From assembly GCA_964058845.1 (NCBI GenBank), contig CAXKVR010000105.1, forward strand, positions 186,001 to 250,000: a DNA stretch of 64,000 bases, written 5' to 3'. The stretch comes from Carex sylvatica. Lineage: Eukaryota; Streptophyta; Magnoliopsida; Poales; Cyperaceae. The notes below the pieces were generated by a model. It was given only the letters and a program-made list of their open reading frames with translations. It did not search any database and was not told where the DNA came from. The translations under genes were made by a program, and so were the position numbers. Of the stretch, positions 37,071 to 48,957 are shown piece by piece. Numbering within the stretch: position 1 is the stretch's first letter; the number at the start of each line of letters is the position of its first letter.

Positions 37071-38945
37071 GATTAGTATAATTATTCCTATAATTTATAA
37101 ATTAATTCATTGCAAGACGATAAAAGTGGAATTAACGTGGCCTAAACTTAAGAGCCGACCAAAGAATTAGGAAATTAGAGATCAGATTTGAACATATATA
37201 TACACATATGTACCCACGTTTCAGAATATATATTCTGCATAATTTTTAATAACGACCGATTCTGATATATTTTGCACAATCAAGATCAGTTCTATATAAA
37301 CAACCGATCGATCCTGATATCTAATTTCAAGGTCGGCTCTTAAGTTTGTCCGATCCTAAAATTATCAATATCACATTTTTGTCATGTCCATGGAGCGATA
37401 CTATTTGTACATTTTTACTCTATATAGTTAGATTATTGTGGAAAATTTTGATTAGATGTCAATCGTGCATGATATTAATGACCTATATATAAGGTTTAAA
37501 GAGCGTTACATGCTAATCTTGCATGAACCTTTGCGCAGATTTTCGTATATGAAGTCAAACAAGACGCACAAATAAAAAAGTTCGAGAATTAATTGAAATG
37601 CATCGGAATTCAGATTCTTTGACGCTGCTTTGGGAACAACGCTTTCTTTCCAAATTTGCCCTTGCAGGTTTGAATTATATTTTGTCGCCTAAATTTTATA
37701 TTGATGGAACTTTTTTATTAGTCCTTACGTTAAGCATAAATAATAGTTCATTTATTTATACTTTTTTGTTATATTTATGAACTTGTTATTTTTAAAAATT
37801 ATATATTTTTTGCATTTAGTTCTTATTTTTCTAATATTCACACTATTGTTAATTTTAAGGTTCAATCCAAAACAATTATTTTATGTTAATTTAATGAACA
37901 CAATTGAATATGTAGAAGAATAAATGTAGAAAGATTTATTTAGGTGAATATATATAGAACAATACATCGATATAGTAAGCAAAGGGTAAATGTGTCATTA
38001 AAAATTCAATGAGGTTATTAACAGGATTTTGTTTTGTTGTCAGTTTGTGTTTGTCGTGCACTAATTATATATTAATCGTAGCTTTCGCAATGAAACATCA
38101 TTATTCGTTACCTAGAAATCACCTTCGATCGGTCGGTTTTAAAAAAATCAACGATTTATTTTTATCGATACCAAATTATGGATCATTTACATTAAACAAA
38201 AACGATGCAAAATGTGAATTAATGGCTCAGTAGATTACGGGGCACGGTACAATCTTTTTTTCAAATCTTAAATGCTCTAAGTCTAAGGCACTCCACTAGA
38301 ATGAATAGCATCTGGATTTTTTATTACAAGTCTCATAACAATATAATTTAACACTTAAAATATGTCCATGTGTGAAATCGATCGGCTGTGGTCCTGAGAA
38401 GGGAACACTGACAAGGTGGGACAGTGTCTCAGAGGAAATAATTTAATCTCATTATCTGGGCCGAAAATTTTTAGGTCCATCTTTGGCCCAAATTCAACGT
38501 CTAACACCTATGACAATTTTTTGGTCCATCTACAAAACACGACTCACATACGCTCAAAACATTTTTTTCACACTTTCGTACGTCAAATTGAATTTTTATT
38601 ACTGTCGTTTGTTAAGAATTATTAAAATCGAACTAAATTAACCATGCCCAAGGAAAGATAAACATTTTGTGTCTATCGTATTTTTAAAATATAATCTTGG
38701 TTTTTGCAGCGGTGCCTTTGTGGCCAAAACCGATTATTATTTTTATTTATTAGTATACAACAATTTGACATGTTAATTAGTAGCACGAGAGCAGAGATTT
38801 TCTAATAGACATCGGATTGAAAGATCTAAACTATCTGATTTCATTTGCGTTAAAATTCATGCAAACTAATATAAGTATGTACAAATTTCAACGGTACAAT
38901 AAATCTAAATTGTCCACGCAAAAAAGTACGATTATGAAGAAGTCT
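37071..38945. other. Intergenic, no gene seen
   Basis: No recognisable coding sequence in about 1.9 kb. Plus frames at 37598, 38009 and 38416 (60-74 codons) have no family signature. Confidence 0.45.
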
Positions 38946-39058
38946 CAATTTGTGTGACTAAATTAAGTATCTTTATGAAGATACTAGTACAATTTGTGTG
39001 ACTAAATTAAGTATCTTTATGAAGATACTAGTACAATTTGTGTGACTAAATTAAGTAT
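38946..39058. repeat. 44-bp tandem repeat, about 2.5 copies
   Basis: CAATTTGTGTGACTAAATTA starts at 38946, 38990 and 39034. The unit includes GTATCTTTATGAAGATAC, a near-palindrome. The last copy runs into the dispersed promoter-like segment that starts about 39040. Confidence 0.9.
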
Positions 39059-39370
39059 ACTTGATCATCTTATGCATGATGTGTGTTTATTTAAGATGTA
39101 TTTTGCATCAACTACCATCATTTCATAAGTTCAAAAGTAACCATTGTTCTAAAATTACAGAAAAATAATCCAATCCAAAGAAATACAAAATTTTAGGTTT
39201 AAATATTAGAGGAAATCAAATTAACAAAAACAATATATGGGAGATGCAATTATTCTGAGTTAACTATATAAATTTTGTTTTCATCGTTAAATATTCAAAC
39301 AGGTGATATACACTATATCAAATTGATATTTTTATTAAGATTGTGAATGAGGTTTTAGTTCTAGATCAAT
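39040..39370 (+). repeat. Promoter-like segment, copy 1 of 3
   Basis: Shares, in order, GTGACTAAATTAAG, ATCATCTTATGCATG, AAATATTAGAGGAAATCAA and GGTGATATACACTATATC with 48045-48360 and 56055-56290. No open reading frame follows within 1 kb. It appears to be a duplicated 5' region without its gene. Confidence 0.7.
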
Positions 39371-39781
39371 TGCAGATAGAACATCGATATAGGGTACTTT
39401 TGAGTACGTAGGGGTCGACTGGGTCGTCATATACAGCAATTTACAACTATATACCGTTGTATTAGCTTTCCATGAAGTACTGTTCATAGTAAATTTCATT
39501 TTGTTAACAAATATGGTTAATTTTGATAACTTAGCTTTTGAAACTAATATATAGAGATCTTTCAGAGGCCAAATTACATGTAATTTAACTTTAGAAGCAG
39601 AAATGATCGATAGAATATTGGTAATTTATTTCTGTACACATGCATTAAACAATTATTTGAATATAAATGTTGAAAATTATTTTGGTAAATAAATATGCAG
39701 ATTGAACGAAAAAATGGCACCAACCAATGCATATTTCCAGCAAAAAACAAACCACCTGATGTGATTTTAAAATTCGTATAT
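39371..39781. other. Intergenic, nothing recognised
   Basis: AT-rich flank between the promoter-like segment and the Harbinger-like element; no gene seen. Confidence 0.4.
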
Positions 39782-39784
39782 CTA

Positions 39785-40115
39785 GGGTACGTTTGGATGT
39801 ATTGAGAATAGTGAGAATAGCTAGCTATTCCGAATAGCGCTGTTCTGATCCATCCAAACATACTCAATTGTTATTCGGAACAGCGAGAATAGCACTGTTC
39901 TCGCTATTCTCGCTATTCCAACAAAAACTAAGAATAGCATTTGTTGCAAAGAATGCATCCAAAAAATAGCGGCTCTATTCCAAAGAGTGCATCCAAACAA
40001 CATTTTAGTTATTCCGAATAGCTTGAGTTAGCACTATTCTCTTACCATGCTATTCTTATTTGTTATTCTCAACAATAGCTATTCTCGCTATTCTAGAGTG
40101 CATCCAAACGCACCC
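39785..40115. mobile_element. PIF/Harbinger-like MITE, 331 bp
   Basis: Terminal inverted repeats GGGTACGTTTGGATG and, in reverse complement, GGGTGCGTTTGGATG match at 14 of 15 positions. The 3-bp target duplication CTA lies at 39782-39784 and 40116-40118. The interior is built from repeated AGAATAGC/GCTATTCT words, which makes it largely self-complementary. Confidence 0.8.
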
Positions 40116-40118
40116 CTA

Positions 40119-41248
40119 ATGAATTGCAAGCGGGTGGGGAAGAAAGAATGAGTTCGCATTCTCCGTGATAATGCAAAATTTGAGTTTCAAATTTGAAATA
40201 TCCATTAAGTATGCGGACTATTCCCGACCAATTTAGAAATTCACGGGACTTCTTTGAAAAATATGAGGTTGATAGTAGTAATGCGTGAATTGAATATATA
40301 GAATAATTGATGCGTCGATGCTGAAGAAAGTGCACTTGATTTGTTAAGGGTTGAAAGGGAAGGACAATTGGGTAGGAAAAAATTCTAGAGTTGTTGTATT
40401 CAAAAGTCGGGAGTTTGATTCCTCCTCATGACTTTGCAGCTTCTGTGAAGGTTTTCAAAAAATAGATTTGTTATGGGTTCATACATGTTTTCTTAAGAAC
40501 ACCATCGCTCATCAGAGCATGTCTTTCTCTGAGAACTAATATATTATGCCTCCTTGTGAAAGCAATCACAAGTTATGGTAGATTGTCAACCGAATTAAGA
40601 AATGCTTAGTGTTATATATATGTTTGATCTAAATCATAATTTAAATCCAGTAAGTGATGTATCTTGTTTATATGTATTATGTAATTTAGATTCATAATGG
40701 AAAAGAAAATTAATAAAATTCCATTTACTTCATAGAGTATCTCTTTGTCTCTCACCTCTCTAGCTTCTAACTTTCACTTTGCCCCAAACTTTAACATTTA
40801 ACAAGGGTAATCCACTTTCTTCGGCAATGAAGTTTTTTAAAATAATGTTGAGAGAAGTCATAGCATGAAATTTTTTATTCAATAATTTATGTTGAGTTGA
40901 AGATTAATTATTTCTAGCTTAATGTATATTTTTATCAATTTGACGTAATTTTTTATGTTACCTTGTCGCATTTTCGTTTAGATTATTTTTTGAACTGTCT
41001 ATTGTTTCTTTTTTTAATATAACCAATTAACCATATTGTGTTGATCCCTGAGCAGGCCAGCAGGAAAGGGAACAGTTGCTAAAACGGACAAAAAAAAGAA
41101 CGGAAATGGAGCATGCAGTTTCATCTACGCTGGAGAAAAGAAAAAGATAAGGGCCCCTCACTTGGTATTTTTAAAGTAAAGTAAAGTGAAGAGAAAAAGG
41201 ACAAAAGAGGGAAGTGGAAATCGATCTCCCCAAATCAATTACTTACAT
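40119..41248. other. Intergenic, no gene seen
   Basis: No recognisable gene. AGTCGGGAGTTTGATTCC (about 40403) loosely resembles a pol III B box. Confidence 0.4.
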
Positions 41249-41251
41249 TTA

Positions 41252-41384
41252 GGACGTGTTTGGCGAAACAAAGAGAATGAGAATGAGAATAAGAATATAA
41301 ATGTAAAAATTTTAAATTGAAATTTATTATTTATTCTAAGTGAATATTTTTTTCTCACATGAACAGTAAATTCTGAACACGCCC
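41252..41384. mobile_element. PIF/Harbinger-like MITE, 133 bp
   Basis: Termini GGACGTGTTTGG and, in reverse complement, GGGCGTGTTCAG, with TTA target duplications at 41249-41251 and 41385-41387. The inner part has GAATGAGAATGAGAATAAGA and CATGAACAGTAAATTCTG. Confidence 0.75.
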
Positions 41385-41413
41385 TTAACGAAGAGAGTGG
41401 GGAAAGAACTTGT

Positions 41414-41825
41414 GCCACTACTAGAATTTTCAGTATTGATAACAGTAGGAATTGACTTGTTTCAACAGCTTACTGTTGCTACAACCCAAAAAACGTCATT
41501 TGCAAGCGCTACCATTGCAAATACTACTGTTGGTTTAAGGGCCATTGAAAATACTCAGTTTCAGACTTTTTTTGCAATGGCTACTCTTACTAATATTTTT
41601 TCCTAGGCTTTTGCAAGAGCCGCCTTTGCAAAAAAGTACGCTTCCAAATACTTTCAGAATTGATATCCAATAAGAGTATTTGCAAGGATGTCAAGCGTGG
41701 GCTCCATCTGAGTATTTGCAAGATTAACGAATGTGGATCCCATCTAATTATTTGCAAGGGCAACAAATGTGGATCTCACCTGACTATTTACAAAGCTTGT
41801 GAATGTAAACCCCACCTAACTTTTA
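41414..41825 (+). mobile_element. CACTA-type transposon end with 36-bp subterminal repeats
   Basis: CACTACTAGAATTTTCAG at 41415 matches the CACTA terminal motif. Subterminal TTGCAA-containing repeats follow, including a 36-bp unit repeated four times (TATTTGCAAG or variant at 41677, 41713, 41749, 41785) with GTGGATCCCATCT-like spacers. No matching CTAGTAGTG end or transposase was found nearby, so this is a solo or truncated end. Confidence 0.65.
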
Positions 41826-42282
41826 AAATAGTTGAATTTAAGAAAAAAAAACTTTTAAAATAGTCAGTTTCCCGATGAGAACATATTAACATCTAATATC
41901 CCCATATAATTTTTTTTAAATTCATTTCTTTATTCCCTTTTATTCATAAATTTTGCTATTTAGACAAATCTACTCCTTCATTTAAATAAAGATGTCCCTT
42001 TTAAATTCACGATATGATTGAATTTAATTAGAGAGAAAATAGATGCTTCATTTTCTTCATCTTCACGTCTAAGCTCCATCTTTTTTGCTAATAAAAACTA
42101 ATTGTCCGTTGATTACACTTGCATTCAATTTAGAAGTTATTAAAATGCAAAAACGAATCTATTTCATTGCATTATACATCGTCGCTTCTATTCCCCTATT
42201 CTAAGTCTACTATAGTAAATAGAAATGCTCTGCATTTCTAATTGAACCGAGTACCATCATCGAAGAAAGATGAAGCTTAGAT

Positions 42283-42908
42283 TAGGGGTTTGCTCTCGGA
42301 CCGGGTTCGGGCGGACCGGGCGTATCCGGGGTCGGGTACGGGTATCTCGGGTATACGGGTATCTCGGGACGGGTATACTCGGGTATTTTTTTCAAAACCC
42401 GTACCCTACCCGACTTATACCCGTGCCCGTGGTACCCGGCACGGGTAAGGCGGTCCGGATCGGGTACCCGTTTTTTTTTTTTTTTTAATTTTTTTTAGGC
42501 GGCAAATTCGAAATTTCAAAAAAAATTGAATTTTTTCGAATTTTTTCGAATTTTTTTGAATTTTTTCTGAATTTTTTTGAATTTTTTTTATTTTTTTTGA
42601 ATTTTTTTGAATTTTTCTGAATTATTCTGAATTTTTTTGAATTTTTTTGAATTTTTTAACGGGTACGGGGTCGGGTACAAGTCGGGTACGGGTCGGGTCG
42701 GGTCCAGTCGAGTCGGGTCGGGTCGGGCATAAATCGGACCGGATTTGCTCGGGTTTTGAACCAAATAACCGTATCCTACCCGTTTTTTACCCGTACCCGT
42801 GTACCCGTTTACCCAACCCATACCCGGGCTCGGGCATGGGTACCCTGGGTACCGGTTACGGACGGGTACGGATCGGGTCCGCCCGCCACGGGTATTAGCA
42901 ATCCACTA
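42283..42908. mobile_element. GC-rich hAT element with (CGGGT)n and (TTTTTTGAA)n, copy 1
   Basis: Termini TAGGGGTTTGC and, in reverse complement, TAGTGGATTGC. A perfect 8-bp target duplication GCTTAGAT flanks it at 42275-42282 and 42909-42916. The interior is a mosaic of CGGGTACGGGT-like repeats on both sides of a central (T5-8)GAA block after GGCGGCAAATTCGAAATTTC. No coding capacity; the frames at 42270-42898 are simple-repeat translations. Copy 2 is in inverse orientation at 62983. Confidence 0.92.
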
Positions 42909-42916
42909 GCTTAGAT

Positions 42917-43859
42917 ATGAAGATGAAGAAGATCAAGGGTCTCTTTTCTTTCTCTCTTATTCAATACATCTCCATTTGAAATGAATGATATAATTGTCTA
43001 AATAACAAATTTAATAAATAAAATGGGATAAAGAAAATAATATTAAATTTCTACGAGAATATTGGATATTAAAATATTTTAATGGAAAAATTAGTTATTT
43101 TGAAAGTTGAACGGGTACATCGGAAATTTTTCCAATACAATACTTAAACTTGCTTTGTTATAAATATGTAAAAATAATATCTACTTTAAATTTCAATTGT
43201 ATATATATTTAAGTTAAAGGTAAAATAATAGAACTACATACAAATAAAAAGTTAAATTTTTATAAGTTGAACATATCAAATATCAATTTGTACTTTTAAA
43301 TTTTAAAATTTAGTATTAACATTAAAAGTTAATATGTATAAAGGTAAATTGAAAAAGGTCAAATAAGAAATATGAGAACTGAAAAATTAAAGCTTTCTAT
43401 AATAGACATGAATAATTATAAAAATTGTAAAAAAATAATTATAAAACAAATGTAAGATCCTCTTTTAATCATAGTACATATTAGAGGTGGCAACTAGGGG
43501 TGACAAAAAAGCTCGTAGCTCGTGGATCGCTCATGACTCACCTCTAGTTCGCTCGTTAACAGCTCGGCTCAAGTTCGGGTCAAAATAAACAAGCTGAGCC
43601 AAAGGTCAGCTTAGATCGAGCCAACTCGGTTATTTTGTATTGATTTATATGTTATATGAATTTAATTGTATGAATTGACTTGGTTGTTGCATGAATTTAT
43701 AATATTTAGTGGGCTGTTGCATGAATTGGCTTGGCTGTTGCATATACTTATAATATTTAGTGGGCTTGGCTATTGCATGTATGAATGGGCTTTCTTATTT
43801 TATATTTTTGAATTTGTATAACAACATTCCAATAAAGTCTAGTGAGTCAGCTCGTGGTA
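42917..43859. other. Intergenic; hAT-like remnant near 43480
   Basis: AT-rich. AGAGGTGGCAACTAGGGGTG (43482-43501) followed by GCTCGTAGCTCGTGGATCGC resembles ends of plant hAT elements rich in AGCTCG. No partner end was established. Confidence 0.4.
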
Positions 43860-44060
43860 AAATAGGGGTTGTTCTTGGCAGAAACAGGTTGTTCCTGACA
43901 GAAACAGGGGCTGTCATCGGCCGAAACATACTGAAACAGAGACTGTTCCTGGTAGAAACAGGTCGAAATAGGGACCGAAACAGAGGAAATACATGGTGTT
44001 CTAGAAAAGCTGAAACAGGTCGAAACAGGCCGAAATAGGGGCCAAAATAGAGGAAAATGT
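43860..44060. repeat. Degenerate CAGGxxGAAACAGG minisatellite
   Basis: The words GAAACAGG, GAAATAGGG and TTCCTGGCAGAAACAGG recur irregularly. The antisense frames at 43795-44160 simply translate this repeat. A hairpin GAGACCGAAT/ATTCGGTCTC follows at 44062-44086. Confidence 0.65.
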
Positions 44061-44086
44061 TGAGACCGAATCTCCAATTCGGTCTC

Positions 44087-45543
44087 TCCAAAAAGTAAAA
44101 TTTGGAGACAGAATTGAAAATTCGGTTCTTGTGATTTTTGTAAAAAATAATAATAATCATGCTGTTTTGCTAACCCTTTTGTAAAAAAATTCTCTCTACA
44201 ATGTATAATTCTAAAACAAACAGATAAAAATACGTGGATAATTATCCATATCTATTTCCGCTCAATCAGATATCCAAAAAATTAAAAAAATTGGATAAAG
44301 ATAATTAGATACAAATATTATATGCATGCGTATCCATATATATCTGCACAAACGGATATTCAAAAAAATTAAAAAGTTACAAATACATATATATATTTTT
44401 CAATATTCGCTTATGAAAAATTAAACCGTATATGTATCATATCTGTACAAATAGATATCTAAAAAATAATAATTTGGTTGCAGATAATTATTTATATTTG
44501 TATATATGTATTTTTAAAATATGAAATCTTATTCATATCCGTATCCGCAAATATAAGTATCTGAATTTTCAAATTTGCAAAATAAATGTATATTAATATC
44601 CAAGTCGAAAAAAATATATTTAAATACAGACTAATAATATCTTATTCGTTTGCATCGCTAAAAACGTCCAACGTTTCAGTCCATTTTGAAAATATTGTGT
44701 GTGAGGGGCTGCATAAAAAATTCGTAGTTCGTGATTTTTGATTCGAGTTTGATTAGAAAAAGTTCATAAAAAATTCGATTCGAAATAGTTCGAAATTAAT
44801 TCAAATTATATTTAAACTGAACCTAGTTCGTTCAAAATAGATTTGCAAACTATTATAGTTTGAAATTTAAAATAACGTGAATTATTAATTTTCACAATGA
44901 TATGTTCGCTGGTGATTTAAAACATAATGTCGCTCAGCTATAAGTCATAACTCGTAAGTCGTAATCCTCGCTCTCAATTCTAAAACTCTAGATGACTTTC
45001 ACATCTCGCTTTCGGCGACTAAGATCACTTTTCCTTGTCGTAAAAATGTTCGTAAAAGATTCGAAATTGACTTCGTAAAAAATTTGATTCAAAATTAATT
45101 CAAACCAGATTTAGTTCAAAATTAATTCAAACTAAATTCAAACTGAGGTAAGTTCGATTCGATTCGATTCGTTTGCCTAGGTGGAGGTTTGTTTTGAGAG
45201 TTTCGTGTCAGACTGAAACGGACGACTTAGGAGTTAGGACTGAAACGGAGGACTTAGATCTCATTCTACTCGGTCACCTACTCACCTATTGCACTGGATC
45301 TGAATTCATGTCCAAAAAAGTCATTTTGTATATAACAGTGATAAAATAAATTAAAAATAAAAGAAAAAACATTTATTTTTAAGTCAGGCCTTCTTTTAAA
45401 AATTATAAAAATCGTTGTTCTACATGTTTACTATACAATTACAACTAATTTATTGAACTAGTTAGGTTGACGTTTCGAATATAAATTTTTGAAATTTGAC
45501 CCATAAGCACTTTGACCGAAGTGCTTTCAAAAGCAATTTAGCC
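44087..45543. other. Repeat-derived intergenic sequence
   Basis: No gene. Positions 44220-44640 are rich in GGATA/TATCC words, and 44700-45180 in TTCGAAAT, TTCGATTCG and AATTCAAA words, both reminiscent of hAT interiors. GTGTCAGACTGAAACGGACG (45207-45226) and ATTGCACTGGATCTGAATTC (45287-45306) match the repeat at about 12687-12750. Confidence 0.45.
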
Positions 45544-45574
45544 AACCCCTATATATATATATATAGAGAGAGAG

Positions 45575-46235
45575 GTTGGCTACTCTACTTACTTAAGCAT
45601 ATGTCGTGACGACATATGCTTATGTCATTTTTGCATCTTCAAAGTTCAAATGGTCAATTTGAAGCACTCAACATGCTCTTCGTATTAAAATGTGTTTGGA
45701 GACTGCAATTTACAATTTTTGAAAATTTTTTATTATTTTTATAGAATTTTTGAAAATCACTGTTTTTTTTTAAATTGGACCAATTAAAAATCAATGATTT
45801 TAATTTTTTAAAAACAAATAATAAAAAATTTTAACAAAAATGTAAAATTTGATCTTCAAACACAATTTAATATGAATATCAGTTTAAACGGTTTGAATCG
45901 ACTGTTCAAAATATAAGTGTGAAGTAAAATACGTGCTTGAAGATGGAATTTTACATTTTTTAGATAATTTTTAGTATTTATTAAGTCAGTTTTAAAATTG
46001 CTGGTTTTAATAAACAGTGAAAAATAATTGGATCATTGAAAATAATTATTTTAAAATTGTCTTAATAAATAGTAAAACAAGTTCCAAAAAATAAAAAATT
46101 TGGTCTTCAAGCACATGTTATTATAGATTGAATGTTGAATGGTTTGGATCGACTGTTTGGACTTTAAAAATATAAAATTGAAACGCTTGTTTCACAACTT
46201 AAGAACAAACGTTTTGATATTAGTCAACATATATA
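45575..46235. mobile_element. Compound foldback: two tandem cores
   Basis: The first core is about 45690-45870 and the second about 45930-46115. Each has inverted GTGCTTGGAGACCAAATT-like ends and is followed by GAATCGACTGTT or GGATCGACTGTTTGGACTTT. The left side holds a near-perfect palindrome AAGCATATGTCG/CGACATATGCTT (45594-45620). A (TA)n(GA)n microsatellite precedes it (45551-45575). Confidence 0.7.
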
Positions 46236-46384
46236 TACGCTAGGTGTTTCCAGTTTGTCGTTTTAGAACAGGGATGCAGATTAACTGGACGTAATTAGAC
46301 CTTAATTGTCTTATCAAATGATTATCTTAAACATTGATTATTGATAGTTTTTTGCATAAATTTTAATTTTAATTTTAATTTTAT

Positions 46385-46560
46385 TTGACCTCCTTTATTT
46401 AATTGACGTAGATACAAAGGCATAAGTATGAATATTCTACTCGATCGAGTGATCCACAAGAAATAGTCAGGATGGCTCGGTTAGTAGAGCAGAGGACTGA
46501 AAATTCTTACGTCACCGGTTCAAAACTGGTCTCCAAGACAAATAAATTAGGTGGGTAAGA
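46385..46560 (+). pseudogene. Plastid-derived trnL-trnF spacer fragment (NUPT)
   Basis: AATTGACGTAGATACAAAG (46400-46418) and GATCCACAAGAAATAGTCAG (46451-46470) resemble the plastid spacer just before trnF, and a degenerate trnF copy follows. The flanks are ordinary nuclear repeats, so this is a plastid insertion into the nucleus. The identification relies on my recollection of the plastid locus. Confidence 0.7.
46466..46539 (+). tRNA. trnF-GAA: Degenerate tRNA-Phe(GAA) of plastid origin
   Basis: AGAGCAGAGGACTGAAAATT keeps the plastid trnF D-arm side and the GAA anticodon loop, and CACCGGTTCAAAACTGGT keeps a T arm. The D-loop and acceptor bases are changed (GTCAGGA against TCCAAGAC, one base bulged), and the anticodon stem is weakened (GGACT against ATTCTTA). 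It is most likely non-functional. Confidence 0.7.
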
Positions 46561-46587
46561 ATTAATAAGAATATACATATATATCTA

Positions 46588-46926
46588 GGAGGGATTGGAT
46601 GACACTCTTATTTGAAGATATTGGATGATACCGTGTATTTTTAAAGTCTAAACAGTCGATTTAAACAGTTAAACATGATGAATATATTAAAATGTACTTG
46701 CAGATCAAATTTTACATTTTTTTTTTACTATTTATTAAGATAAATACAAAAATTCAATGATCTGAAAACAACGATTTTGTAAAATACATAATAAATAGTA
46801 AAAAAATTCAAAATATGTAATATATTCATCATATATCCATCATATTGAATAATTTGAATTGACTGTTTGGACTTTAAAAACTTTGAAAATGCATGATGTT
46901 ATCCGATGTCACCCTTTTCCCTCCTC
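46588..46926. mobile_element. Full-length foldback MITE with 9-bp target duplication, 339 bp
   Basis: Both outer arms are present: GGAGGGATTGGATGACAC and, in reverse complement, GGAGGGAAAAGGGTGACATC. Further in are AAAGTCTAAACAGTCGATT and GACTGTTTGGACTTTAAAAA, then the core TTTACTATTTATTAAGATAA. The target duplication ATATATCTA lies at 46579-46587 and 46927-46935. It is a good reference copy of the foldback family. Confidence 0.88.
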
Positions 46927-46935
46927 ATATATCTA

Positions 46936-47784
46936 TATATATTATTAGTATATAAACTTAATTATTTATTTAATTCATAATATTATGAATATATTAATAT
47001 TCTCATATAATGAGTTTTCATCTTTTCTATATTCCATTATATCTTTAGAATATAGATATATAGAAACATCATATTAAAAAGATAATAATATTTATTATCG
47101 AAATTAAAAAAAGAACTCTTTAGTTTTAGATAAAAAGTTCTAAGATAAGAATAGATAGACATAATACATTTTAAAATTTGATACCTTCTTTTTATTTCTA
47201 AATTTCATATTTTTATTTTTATTTATTCTATTTTCTTTCTTGCTTACCTTCTTTTCTGAGATGTAATTCTAAAATCTTCAGTTAATAGAAAATACATGAA
47301 TATGTTTTTTTTTTTTTTTACTTTCGCTTGATAAATAAATCTACACTTTATTTATTACTTTATTAGCCCATTTGTTACTTTTTTTGTTGTAATTGAACAT
47401 TATTTGACGATAAATAAAGTATGGTGAATCCTATTACCATTACAAAAAGCAAAAAAAATTATTTTATTTTAACCTATTTTTTTTAGCCCAGTGATTTTTT
47501 CTAGAGATATGCTTCTCGTAAATTTAATTATAGAAGAAAGATGTTAATGTAGTTCTTTAAAGCCACATGGGTTCTTATTCGGTTATTTGTTCGTAAATTT
47601 AATTATAGAAGAAATTTACTTTGATTTGTTCAGATCGGTTCTTATTCGGTTTTGATTTTATTTGGATTTGGTTCAGTTTAATTTTTAAAAATTGAATAAA
47701 ATTTTAATTTATCTATTTTAATTCGGTTTGAATCGAACCGAACCGATAAACAGCACTGTCCATGATAACTTATTTAGGATGCTG
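46936..47784. other. AT-rich intergenic
   Basis: No gene. The right part (47630-47750) reads GGTTCTTATTCGGTTTTG and CGGTTTGAATCGAACCGAAC then CGATAAACAGCACTG, which resembles a common plant hAT end. Confidence 0.45.
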
Positions 47785-48740
47785 AAGAGAACCTTAGAAA
47801 GCTCAGTTTATAATTGGCCCAACAGTAAGGGCGAAAGAAATTAATATTAATTGCCTTGCATTTTGGGATCAATCAACAGTAATTTATATAGTAAAAAAAA
47901 CAGTAATTTATATAGTAAATATTAAATGTTAATTTCAGTACAATAATTTTGAAATAACAGTAATGGTCCATATCTGTGGGCTCTCGTCTTATGTCAAAAG
48001 AATTGAGTCTCAGTTTGCATGATGTACGTACACTGTGTTAGAAGGTAGAAGTACAATTTTTATGACTAAATCACGTATAAAATTGATCATCTTATTATTC
48101 ATGTTAGTGCTTATTTTAAGATGTGTTTTGTGACAACCCAGATCATTTCATAAGTTTAAAACAAATCATTTTTAAAAAGTTGTTGGAGAATAATTCAACA
48201 CAATTAAATATAAAAAAATTAGAATTAAATATTAGAGGAAATCAATTTGACAAAAACATAAGGAGATGCTATTAGTCTAAATTAAGCAAATCTTATTTTC
48301 ATTGTTAAATATTCAAGCAGGTGATATACACTATATCAAATTGACTTTATTTTTTTTTTTATTAAGACTGTGAAAGAAGTTTTAATTCTCTACCAAAATT
48401 GATCCTTATTGATGAATTAAATTTAAAGGATATTTTCTTAAGTTTTGTTTCTTGATAAACAAGTTCATAATTAAATTAAAATTAAGGTGATATTGTCTGT
48501 ATGATTGTTACTTCGTATGAATCGTATATGACTGCTTTTTGATAAACGCCGCAAATATTGTAGGCTCTAGCGTCCGAAATTTTTATTCATATCCTCAAAA
48601 AAGAGAAAAAAAGAAGACCTTTCCGACTTTGAAGGGTTCATAAAGAGAGGTCAAAGAAAGTGGAGCTTTATAAATTTCGATGAGGCCAATTGATGTGATG
48701 ACGACGTTCTGTTTTATCCAACCTAACTCAGTTCAGTGAG
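47785..48740 (+). promoter_or_regulatory. Promoter-like segment, copy 2 of 3, upstream of ankyrin exon
   Basis: Shares ordered blocks with 55785-56500: GGCCCAACAGTAAGGGCGAAAG, TTTTGGGATCAA, ATCTGTGGGCTCTCG, TATGACTAAATCAC, ATTAGAGGAAATCAA and GGTGATATACACTATATC. It ends about 220 bp before the ankyrin start codon, so it is probably the 5' region of that gene lineage. Confidence 0.65.
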
Positions 48741-48957
48741 CGCTATTTTCTGCAAAATCGAAGAAAATGTACAGTATTTTATTCTTAGTACAAAGTCAAG
48801 GAACTTGAATTAATTGACTAATTATATATATTCTTGATCTGACGCAATCGATTAAAAGTCAATTGCAGAGTCATTAATTTAATTTATGGCATTTAGGTAC
48901 CCCAAGTAGCCCTGAACATATATACATACTCATTAAAATATCACACAACAAAGCCAG

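Noticed and set aside
40380..40480. SINE with B box near 40403
   Set aside because: Only one loose B-box-like word, no A box, tail or target duplication.
42283..42908. ACCCG/CGGGT arrays as telomeric repeat
   Set aside because: Plant telomeres are CCCTAAA/TTTAGGG. These arrays lie inside elements with 8-bp target duplications.
43760..44160. Overlapping 76-121-codon frames on both strands
   Set aside because: They translate a degenerate GAAACAGG minisatellite on both strands.
46466..46539. Functional nuclear tRNA gene
   Set aside because: Acceptor and anticodon stems are mismatched, and the flank matches the plastid spacer; better explained as a decayed plastid insertion.
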